Of a DNA stretch of 5,746 nt, positions 1 through 5,340 are shown piece by piece (the stretch's first letter is position 1; each line of letters starts with the position of its first letter). The notes below the pieces were generated by a model. That model did no database searches. It saw only the letters and a program-made list of their open reading frames with translations, and was not told where the DNA came from. The position numbers were made by a program, and so were the translations under genes. Source of the stretch: DAOUAJ01 sp034433615 (GTDB lineage: Bacteria; Chloroflexota; Anaerolineae; DUEN01); the NCBI GenBank assembly GCA_034433615.1, contig DAOUAJ010000152.1, positions 1 to 5,746 of the forward strand, in the 5' to 3' direction.

Positions 1-33
1 CAGGCTTTCAGCCTGCGCAGGGGCTAGAAGCCC
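1..33 (-). repeat. REP-like pair of short hairpins downstream of the DUF2079 gene
   Basis: Two perfect inverted repeats sit side by side. CAGGCT/AGCCTG has a 3-base loop (1-15) and GGGCT/AGCCC has a 3-base loop (21-33). The 10-base palindrome CCTGCGCAGG (12-21) bridges them. On the minus strand the first hairpin reads CAGGCTGAAAGCCTG, sharing the CTGAAAG core and the 6-base-stem/3-base-loop design with the hairpin at 1445-1459. The element lies 3' of the DUF2079 stop codon and could block RNA decay or cause weak termination, but no T-run follows it, so a classical terminator is not supported. It may continue beyond the window edge. Bases 34-77 hold nothing I recognise. Confidence 0.6.
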
Positions 34-77
34 GCCCCCACACCCATCCTACCCCAAACGGATTTCGCGACACCCTC

Positions 78-2546
78 TTACTTCAGGCGGATGCCTTGCT
101 CCAGCCGCACGTGGTCGGCACCGTTGACCAGCGGCAGCCGCATCACCGTGGATGGATCATACATCCCTACAGCCAGCCAATACTCGCCAGCGGGAGCATC
201 GGGCGCGATCGGCACCGGGTGGGTATCCACGATCACCTCGCCGGGCAGCCAGCCACTCATGGGCAATCCACCCTGCCCCGGCGGACCGTCGTGCTGGCCA
301 CGCAGCCCCTCCAGACCGACCAGGTGGACGAAAACCGTGTAATCAGGCGATGGCGTGCCCCCTGCCTGCCAATACAGTGTAACGTTCAGCGTGGAGCGTT
401 TTCTGTCGAAGGCTGTACGATAGCCCAACAACCGCACACCGTTTTGCCACTCCGCGTCTGACACCGTAAACGCTATGCGCGGCGGCCGGAAGAGACGCGG
501 TCGCTCCACGCGCATCGGCATCTCTCCCCAGTCGGTGCGAAAGGCCATCAGCTCGACCAGGGTGCCGTCGGCGGCCAACGGCATCTGCCAGCGCGAGTTC
601 ACCACGCGCGGCCGCAGCCGGGCGCCGATGTCCCACGGGTCTATGCCTCGCACCACGCCCAGCGCCACCCGGTACGCGGGGTACTGGGCCGTCCACCACG
701 GCATGTCGCTGATCTCCAGCTTGATCGTCTCCCCCATCTGCCAGCGGCTGGTGGGGTACCAGTACTGGACCCCCGGCTTCTCCTCCAGGTCCATGCCGCC
801 GATGACCTGGCCTTCACCGTCCAGCAGGTAGAGCGCGATGGCGTAGTCCTCATCCAGGGGGCGCAGGGCCTGGAAGTAGAAAAAGAAGCGCAGCGGCGTC
901 TGCGGCATCTCTGTGTGGCGGCCGTCCCACAGATCGAACCCGATCAGGCGCAGGGCAGCCTCACTTGTGCCCGGCAAAGTAAACTCCACGGTGGCCGGGT
1001 AGTCAGGCTGGGGATTGACCGCGCGAGCGAAGTCGAAGAAGCGATTGGGCAACGGCTGCTGAGGAGCGCCGCGCCGGAGCAGCAGGTAGCCATCTTCAGC
1101 GCGCACGATGCCGAACTCGCCCTGGCGCAACATCGCCTCGATATCGCTGAACATGTTGCGCTTATTGGCCAGCGAAGAGACGTCCACAAAAATGTACTCG
1201 GCGTCGCCGATGTACGGGAAGCGGTACAGCACCCGGCGTTGGGAGACGTGCGGGTTCAGATTGGGCTGGGCGGAGACGGCAGCATCCGGCGGGATCTGGC
1301 GGGCGATCTCCTCGCCCAGCGCGTGGTGCGCGGTCACCCGGTACGGCTCGAAGGCCCGTGCCAGGGGCGTGTAGCCGTGGTAGTAGTGGTAGAAGAACGC
1401 CACGGCCAGCACCCAGGCTGTGATCAGGCCCGTCGCAAAGCCTGGCGACTGAAAGTCGCGGCTACGGTCGCGAAGCCCCCCTGCGGGGGCTGCAGCGGAG
1501 AGACCTCCCAAGTCTTCCGGGACTTCGGAGGTCTGACCCAACCAGCTCTCAATGCGGCGGGAAAGCCAGGCCGCGCCCAGCACGGCCGAGATCATCAGAC
1601 CGGGCACCATCGGCGCGACGTAGTGGTACTTCTCCACGAAGTGCATCGGCTCGTGATCGCTGAGCAAGTTGATGGCCAGGTCAGGCAGGGCGAAGCTCAG
1701 CGTAGCCGGGTTCAATAGCGAGACGAACCCCACCTGGGCGAGCAGGTCGCGCAGGTAGCGCAGGTTGCGCTCATCCAACAGCTTGCCCAGCACCAGGCCC
1801 GGGCGGATCACGAGGGTGCGAGCCAGCCCCAGGGGCCCGTCGCCCAGGTCGCCGTAGTAGCGCAGGTAAGGCGAGCGATCCCCCTCGAAGGCAGGGATAA
1901 CAACACCGACCGCGATGACGAACCAGACCAGGGCCACGCCGGCCGCCGCCAGCCCCAGGCGCGGCCGGCGCAGCATCAACGCGATGTACAGTCCCATCAG
2001 GAAGATGGTCGCGGGCACCTCTTCCTTCGTCCCCATCGCCAGCACGGCGAAGAGCCAGAAAAGGCCCGTCTGGCCGCGCTGTACGTAATAGAACGCGAAG
2101 AGCAATAGCGGCGCCGCCAGGGTCACCGCGTGGAACTCCCACAGGTTGGCCGCCTCCAGCCCCGGCAGCAACAGGTAGACGGCCGCGAAGGCGACGCCCG
2201 CCCACGCCCACCCCAGGCGATCGCGGGCCAGCCAGTAGACCGGCCAGGCGCCCAACGCCAGAACCACCGTTTGTAAGGTTAACAGGGCCTCTGGCGACGA
2301 CCAGACCCAGTACAGCGGGGCGATCAGGAAGTAGATGGGCTCCACGTGCATGGCCAGCCGGTTGTCCGTGGCCAGGTCCAGGTCCACGCCGCGCCAGTTG
2401 GTGAAGACCAGCGACCGGCCGTGCGCCGTGTTCCACACCGCCTGATCCACGTTGCCCAGGTCGAAGGCGTTGGTCATGAAGGCGCGATGTCGGCTCACCG
2501 AGAGCCAGGTGAACAGCGCAGCGTAGGCCAACACCAGCGCCCACAT
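78..2546 (-). CDS. DUF2079 multi-pass membrane protein with tandem C-terminal beta domains
   Basis: This is a DUF2079-family membrane protein, probably related to GT-C glycosyltransferases; substrate and reaction are unknown. Numbering here is from an upstream ATG at 2711 (877 residues); the preferred start at 2546 is residue 56 and gives 822 residues. The first membrane helix begins directly at residue 57 and is followed by the family-type motif AFDLGNVDQAVWNT (82-95). About eight to ten hydrophobic segments run to residue 442, with HVEP (122-125), NLWEFH (189-194), GTKEEVP (227-233) and YHYVAP (362-367). Residues 575-700 and 745-877 look like two copies of one beta-rich domain (LIGFDL...FYFQAL...ALYLLDGEGQV, then LLGY...LYWQA...YTVFVHL...GMY). 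The second copy resembles the partial protein at the other end of the window. The 2546 start is preferred because residues 1-55 are encoded mostly by tandem repeats, and the 2711 start overlaps the HNH gene by 14 bases. Neither start has a good Shine-Dalgarno sequence, so the start is uncertain. A 90-base hairpin string lies in frame at 1445-1534. Confidence 0.88.
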   Translation of the reverse strand: MWALVLAYAALFTWLSVSRHRAFMTNAFDLGNVDQAVWNTAHGRSLVFTNWRGVDLDLATDNRLAMHVEPIYFLIAPLYWVWSSPEALLTLQTVVLALGAWPVYWLARDRLGWAWAGVAFAAVYLLLPGLEAANLWEFHAVTLAAPLLLFAFYYVQRGQTGLFWLFAVLAMGTKEEVPATIFLMGLYIALMLRRPRLGLAAAGVALVWFVIAVGVVIPAFEGDRSPYLRYYGDLGDGPLGLARTLVIRPGLVLGKLLDERNLRYLRDLLAQVGFVSLLNPATLSFALPDLAINLLSDHEPMHFVEKYHYVAPMVPGLMISAVLGAAWLSRRIESWLGQTSEVPEDLGGLSAAAPAGGLRDRSRDFQSPGFATGLITAWVLAVAFFYHYYHGYTPLARAFEPYRVTAHHALGEEIARQIPPDAAVSAQPNLNPHVSQRRVLYRFPYIGDAEYIFVDVSSLANKRNMFSDIEAMLRQGEFGIVRAEDGYLLLRRGAPQQPLPNRFFDFARAVNPQPDYPATVEFTLPGTSEAALRLIGFDLWDGRHTEMPQTPLRFFFYFQALRPLDEDYAIALYLLDGEGQVIGGMDLEEKPGVQYWYPTSRWQMGETIKLEISDMPWWTAQYPAYRVALGVVRGIDPWDIGARLRPRVVNSRWQMPLAADGTLVELMAFRTDWGEMPMRVERPRLFRPPRIAFTVSDAEWQNGVRLLGYRTAFDRKRSTLNVTLYWQAGGTPSPDYTVFVHLVGLEGLRGQHDGPPGQGGLPMSGWLPGEVIVDTHPVPIAPDAPAGEYWLAVGMYDPSTVMRLPLVNGADHVRLEQGIRLK
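1445..1534. repeat. Triple-hairpin repeat element inside the DUF2079 coding sequence
   Basis: Three inverted repeats occur in 90 bases. GCGACT-GAA-AGTCGC spans 1445-1459. AGCCCCC-CTGC-GGGGGCT spans 1474-1491. A 34-base near-palindrome spans 1501-1534, pairing AGACCTCC with GGAGGTCT and AAGTC with GACTT, with one mismatch. The length is an exact multiple of three and the gene's frame stays open, giving about 30 polar, Gly/Ala/Arg-rich residues (about 393-423 in the 877-residue numbering). This stretch lies between two hydrophobic segments and looks unlike a conserved part of the family. The design is that of small non-autonomous intergenic repeats. Insertion is inferred; no target-site duplication was identified. 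Confidence 0.7.
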
Positions 2547-2555
2547 CGCCAGAAG

Positions 2556-2657
2556 CGGAGGGGCGGAGGGGCGGAGGGGCGCGGGAGCACCTCTGCTCCC
2601 CGGCACCTCCCTGTGCTTAGCCACCCTGGCCTGACCGCCAGGACAGGCAGGACAGGC
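2556..2657. repeat. Short tandem repeats and hairpin at the 5' end of the DUF2079 gene
   Basis: The octamer CGGAGGGG is repeated three times in tandem (2556-2579). It is followed by a perfect hairpin GGGAGCA-CCTC-TGCTCCC (2583-2600) and, further on, by two tandem copies of the 9-mer AGGACAGGC (2640-2657). The frame is open on the minus strand, and translation gives a Pro/Ala/Arg-rich low-complexity tail in front of the first membrane helix. This looks like intergenic repeat material rather than selected protein sequence, which is the main reason for preferring the DUF2079 start at 2546. Confidence 0.65.
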
Positions 2658-2697
2658 TGCATCCTTGCTCCCTTCTCTTCCTTCTTTTCGCGTCAAT

Positions 2698-3171
2698 TTA
2701 GCGGTCTTCATCTATCTGGCTATCTGGCAACTGAATCGGATCACCCGGTGGTGGATGACGCCCTATAGCCCGGTCAGCCGCGCGGATGTTGATGGCCCAC
2801 GCTCGGTTCATCGCCAGTGCTACTATTGTAGTCCGACCAATTGGTGTCAAGCCGATGATCAAAAGCCCATCCGCAGACCAGATGAAATGCTCGCTCCAGA
2901 CAGCTCGACGCGGGTTGAACAGGGGGACCTCTTCACCGGAAACGGGATCTACGGCCGTCAGCCTGTCAGCCTTCCTCCGATTGCAATGAAAACAAGCCAG
3001 AGCCAAGTTATCGGGTATATCTGCCCCACCTTGAGCGAGCGGGATAACATGGTCTACGGTGAAGCCCACGTACTGCCATTGTTCTGAGGCATGGCAGTAC
3101 TCGCACAGGTAGTTGGCCCGCTGACGAATTTGGTGCCGAATATGCTCTGGTACCTTGCGACGAGGAGACAA
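2698..3171 (-). CDS. Stand-alone HNH endonuclease
   Basis: This is a 157-residue HNH (beta-beta-alpha metal) nuclease, expected to cut DNA in the cytoplasm; its target is unknown. Two zinc-knuckle pairs are present, CEYC (C23, C26) and CFHC (C60, C63). The active-site signature is DH at 40-41 (VDHVIPL), N55 in DNLALAC and N64 in CNRRK. The tail motif VPLFNPR...W..HF...GLTPIGR (82-113) is typical of the compact HNH proteins common in cyanobacteria and Chloroflexota (recalled, not searched). The start is TTG, with AGGA ten bases upstream inside the last codons of the preceding small gene, whose stop is 3 bases away; this suggests translational coupling. The last 15 or so residues look like a non-conserved extension partly encoded by a tandem octamer (2712-2727). 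It could be a domesticated homing-type nuclease or a defence or repair nuclease. No extra DNA-binding domain is visible. Confidence 0.9.
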   Translation of the reverse strand: MSPRRKVPEHIRHQIRQRANYLCEYCHASEQWQYVGFTVDHVIPLAQGGADIPDNLALACFHCNRRKADRLTAVDPVSGEEVPLFNPRRAVWSEHFIWSADGLLIIGLTPIGRTTIVALAMNRAWAINIRAADRAIGRHPPPGDPIQLPDSQIDEDR

Positions 3172-3174
3172 CTG

Positions 3175-3462
3175 CTATGGATCCTGTTGGCTCTGGGTGT
3201 AGAGAAGATTACGGACGACACGGTTGAGAAAGCTCAGGTAATCATCTATCTCCTCGTAGCGATTCAGTTCTTCTTCTTCTTCCGCACTTAACCGTGACGT
3301 TCGCTGTTTGAGTAACAGCGTTTCGATCCGAGCCTGTACGGTGTCAGAGGCTTTGAAGACAGGCACTCCCCCTTCCAATTCGATACGAACGGCACCTTCC
3401 ACCGGCAAAGTAGCTGGCAGACTACGCAGTTTGGGAAGTTGATAAGTCATTATGGCGGTCAT
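3175..3462 (-). CDS. Small acidic protein encoded upstream of the HNH nuclease
   Basis: About 95 residues with no named domain that I recognise. The N-terminal part (LPKLRSLPATLPVEGAVRIELEGG) looks like a short beta region. The rest is helical and charged, with a Glu-rich run (SAEEEEELNRYEEIDDYLSF) followed by a basic, hydrophobic end (LNRVVRNLL). I recall similar small proteins next to HNH genes in cyanobacteria and Chloroflexota, so it is probably a conserved partner, perhaps an inhibitor, chaperone or specificity subunit; that role is inferred. The ATG at 3462 is chosen because GGAG lies nine bases upstream. ATGs at 3477 (100 residues) and 3450 are alternatives. The upstream ATG at 3579 (134 residues) is unlikely, because it overlaps the -35 box and lies before the predicted transcription start. 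The gene leads a two-gene unit with the HNH gene, 3 bases apart. Confidence 0.82.
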   Translation of the reverse strand: MTAIMTYQLPKLRSLPATLPVEGAVRIELEGGVPVFKASDTVQARIETLLLKQRTSRLSAEEEEELNRYEEIDDYLSFLNRVVRNLLYTQSQQDP

Positions 3463-3471
3463 TGTAGTCGT

Positions 3472-3475
3472 CTCC
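3472..3475 (-). promoter_or_regulatory. Shine-Dalgarno sequence of the small acidic protein
   Basis: GGAG on the minus strand, nine bases before the ATG at 3462. It overlaps an alternative in-frame ATG at 3477, which itself has only a weak GAAG-type site. This is the main sequence evidence for the 3462 start. Confidence 0.5.
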
Positions 3476-3527
3476 ATGCGTTCTTCAGGCTGTGGAGAAC
3501 CAATCTTACCTTCAGCAGGGTCTTCGA

Positions 3528-3543
3528 GGCAGCAACCGCTGCC
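3528..3543. promoter_or_regulatory. Palindrome at the predicted transcription start (possible operator)
   Basis: A perfect 6-base inverted repeat GGCAGC/GCTGCC with a 4-base centre. Its upstream end lies about 6 bases past the -10 box, so it would cover the start site and the first bases of the leader. It may be an operator for a dimeric regulator or a leader hairpin in the mRNA. Position and symmetry are seen directly; the function is inferred, and a 6-base stem can arise by chance in GC-rich DNA. Confidence 0.4.
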
Positions 3544-3549
3544 AGCCTC

Positions 3550-3578
3550 ATTATATTCCCTCGCCTTGCCTCTGTCCA
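3550..3578 (-). promoter_or_regulatory. Sigma-70-type promoter of the small-protein/HNH unit
   Basis: On the minus strand, TGGACA (3578-3573, five of six matches to TTGACA) is followed by a 17-base spacer and a perfect TATAAT (3555-3550). Transcription should start near 3543, giving a leader of roughly 65-80 bases before the small gene. The site stands out in GC-rich surroundings and lies about 100 bases after the serA stop, in the right orientation. It implies that the cassette is transcribed independently of serA, and it excludes the ATG at 3579 as a start for transcripts from this promoter. Confidence 0.75.
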
Positions 3579-3609
3579 TTTGTCTATGGCCCTCTCAAGA
3601 AATGCTCAG

Positions 3610-3671
3610 GTGACGAGGCGCCGAGAAGCCGAGAAGTCGTCACTCCATCGCCTCGTTGCCTCGTCGCCTCA
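3610..3671. repeat. Composite tandem and inverted repeat between serA and the cassette promoter
   Basis: CCGAGAAG occurs twice in tandem (3621-3636) and is enclosed by the inverted repeat GTGACGA/TCGTCAC (3610-3616, 3637-3643). Beside it lie three consecutive octamers TCGCCTCG, TTGCCTCG and TCGCCTCA (3648-3671). GACGAGGC (3612-3619) can also pair with GCCTCGTC (3658-3665), so alternative hairpins are possible. The patch begins 6 bases past the serA stop, so in RNA it would form structure at the serA 3' end and could act as a weak terminator or decay barrier. No clear T-run follows. It looks like another member of the short intergenic repeat population. Confidence 0.6.
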
Positions 3672-3677
3672 CCACTC

Positions 3678-5312
3678 TCACGGCAGCTCCACGAACTTCA
3701 CCCAGTAAGTGTACGGCATGGCGGCAATCTGCGACATCAGCTCAGGGGGTACGCGCTCGTCCAGCCCCAGCACCATGATCGCCTCGCCGCGCGGCTCGCG
3801 CCGCCCCACGTGCATGAACGCGATGTTAATGTCGTTGGCTCCCAGCAAGGTGCCTAACCGGCCGATGACGCCGGGGCGATCCTGGTGACGGTCGAGCAGC
3901 AGATAGCCCTGGGCCGGGAACGCCACCCACAAGTCGTCAATGGCGACAATGTACGGTGTCTCTTGCAACACCGAGCCGCGCAAGGTGAGCGTGGCTTCGC
4001 TGGTGACCAGTTGCAGGGTCAGCATGTTCTCGTAGCGCTCGTTGTGGTGACGCTGCTTATGTTCGGCCAACTGCAGCCCGCGCCGCCCGGCGATCAGTGG
4101 AGCGTTGACCAGGTTGACCCGCTCTTCCACCACCTCCGCCAGCAAGCCTTTAAGCGCGGCCGCGGACAGATAGGCCAGATCGTACTCGGCGATGGGACCG
4201 TGGGCGATCAGGTCCACTCGCTGGACATTAGCGTGCTCAAACTGAGCTGCAAAGTGCCCCATGCGCTCCGCCAGGTCAATGAAGGGGGTCAGCGCTTCCA
4301 TGGCTTTGGGCGGAATGATGGGGACGTTGACCGCATTCTGGGCGATCTTACCATCCAGCACGGCCAGCACCTGCTCAATCACGTCCACGGCCACCCGCTC
4401 CTGGGCTTCGGCAGTGGAGCCAGCAATGTGAGGGGTGAGCACCACGTTGGGGTGTATGCGTAGCGGGTCGTCGGGTGCCAGCGGTTCGTGCTCGTACACG
4501 TCCAGCGCCGCGCCGGCGACCTGGCCCGACTCCAGCGCCTCCAGCAGAGCCGCCTCGTCCACGATGCCACCGCGAGCGCAGTTCACGATCCGCACGCCGC
4601 GTTTGCAGCGGGCCAACGCCTCTCGATTTAACAGGCCGCGGGTGCTCTCAGTGAGGGGCAGGTGGATGGTGATGAAGTCCGATTCAGCGAGCAAGCGATC
4701 TAATGAAACCAACTCTACCCCCAGGTTGGCAGCATATTCAGCGCTGACGTAGGGGTCGTAGGCGATGACCTTCATGCGCAGCCCCTGGGCTCGGGTGGCC
4801 ACCAGTGAGCCGATGCGCCCCAGCCCCAGGCTGCCCAGTACCTTGTCCTGTAGCTCCACACCCATGAAGCGGTGGCGATCCCATTCGCCACGCCGCATGG
4901 AGGCGTCAGCCTGGGGAATCTTGCGTGCCAGAGCCAACAGGAGCCCGATGGTGTGCTCGGCTGCGGCGATGACGTTCCCCGTGGGCGCGTTGACCACGAT
5001 CACGCCAGCCCGGGTAGCCGCGTCCACGTCAATGTTGTCAATCCCCACACCCGCCCGGCCAATCACCCGCAGTCGGGACGCGGCCGCGATCATCTTGGCG
5101 GTGACTTTCACGCCACTGCGCACGATCAGGGCATCGTAATCTGGCAAGATCGCCAATAACTCGTCCGGCTTCAGGGGGTATCGTTCGTCCACTTCGGCCT
5201 GGGCGCGTAACCTCTCGATCCCCGCCGGAGACAGCGGGTCGGCGACCAGGATGCGGGGTCGGCCACCTGACAAAACATATTCCTCTCTCGATTTGATTGC
5301 TGTGAACGCCAA
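3678..5312 (-). CDS. serA: D-3-phosphoglycerate dehydrogenase
   Basis: This cytoplasmic enzyme oxidises 3-phosphoglycerate to 3-phosphohydroxypyruvate with NAD+, the first step of serine synthesis. The 544 residues match the long form of the family (usually about 525-530). The N-terminal substrate-domain half covers about 20-110 and includes VGRAGVGIDNID-type sequence (83-95). The nucleotide-binding domain covers about 110-300 with GLGRIG (163-168) and acidic D186 in AYDP. The catalytic residues are present: R247 in NCARGG, E276 in EHEP and H295 in TPHIAGST. The intervening (ASB-type) domain covers about 325-460. A C-terminal ACT domain covers about 471-544 with DRPGVIG and a GEAIMVL strand, suggesting serine feedback control as in relatives. 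The TTG start at 5312 has GGAGG six bases upstream. A second TTG at 5273 (531 residues) has AGAGGA seven bases upstream and fits the usual family start better, so the exact start is open. It follows the partial gene by 28 bases and may be co-transcribed with it. No serC or serB is in view. Confidence 0.96.
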   Translation of the reverse strand: MAFTAIKSREEYVLSGGRPRILVADPLSPAGIERLRAQAEVDERYPLKPDELLAILPDYDALIVRSGVKVTAKMIAAASRLRVIGRAGVGIDNIDVDAATRAGVIVVNAPTGNVIAAAEHTIGLLLALARKIPQADASMRRGEWDRHRFMGVELQDKVLGSLGLGRIGSLVATRAQGLRMKVIAYDPYVSAEYAANLGVELVSLDRLLAESDFITIHLPLTESTRGLLNREALARCKRGVRIVNCARGGIVDEAALLEALESGQVAGAALDVYEHEPLAPDDPLRIHPNVVLTPHIAGSTAEAQERVAVDVIEQVLAVLDGKIAQNAVNVPIIPPKAMEALTPFIDLAERMGHFAAQFEHANVQRVDLIAHGPIAEYDLAYLSAAALKGLLAEVVEERVNLVNAPLIAGRRGLQLAEHKQRHHNERYENMLTLQLVTSEATLTLRGSVLQETPYIVAIDDLWVAFPAQGYLLLDRHQDRPGVIGRLGTLLGANDINIAFMHVGRREPRGEAIMVLGLDERVPPELMSQIAAMPYTYWVKFVELP

Positions 5313-5318
5313 AGTTTC

Positions 5319-5323
5319 CCTCC
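5319..5323 (-). promoter_or_regulatory. Strong Shine-Dalgarno sequence of serA
   Basis: GGAGG within an AGGGAGGG run on the minus strand, six bases before the TTG at 5312. It supports the longer start despite the rare initiation codon. The nearby ATG at 5330 is followed at once by a stop codon and cannot be the start. Confidence 0.7.
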
Positions 5324-5340
5324 CTCACATGAAATATCCA

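Noticed and set aside
1..77. Rho-independent terminator after the DUF2079 gene
   Set aside because: Hairpins are present but no T-run follows on the minus strand. They match the REP-like hairpin design better.
915..1718. Open plus-strand frame of 267 residues opposite the DUF2079 gene
   Set aside because: It is antisense to a clear membrane protein gene, has no recognisable domain or ribosome site, and fits the open frames expected opposite GC-rich codons.
1771..2544. Second minus-strand frame of 257 residues overlapping the DUF2079 gene
   Set aside because: It is a Gly/Ala/Arg-rich shadow frame. The overlapping frame carries the membrane helices and family motifs.
2700..2770. Separate promoter for the DUF2079 gene
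   Set aside because: TTGCCA and TAAATT are visible upstream of the repeats, but the spacing of about 24 bases is too long and no other pair fits. Co-transcription with the HNH gene is simpler.
3463..3579. N-terminal extension of the small acidic protein to the ATG at 3579
   Set aside because: The segment contains a near-perfect promoter and a palindrome, and a GGAG-led ATG lies downstream at 3462, so it is read as leader rather than coding sequence.
3610..3671. CRISPR-like array
   Set aside because: The units are only 8 bases, contiguous, and lack spacers.
3885..4463. Plus-strand frame of 192 residues inside serA
   Set aside because: It lies wholly antisense to catalytic, intervening and ACT-domain sequence of serA and shows no domain of its own.
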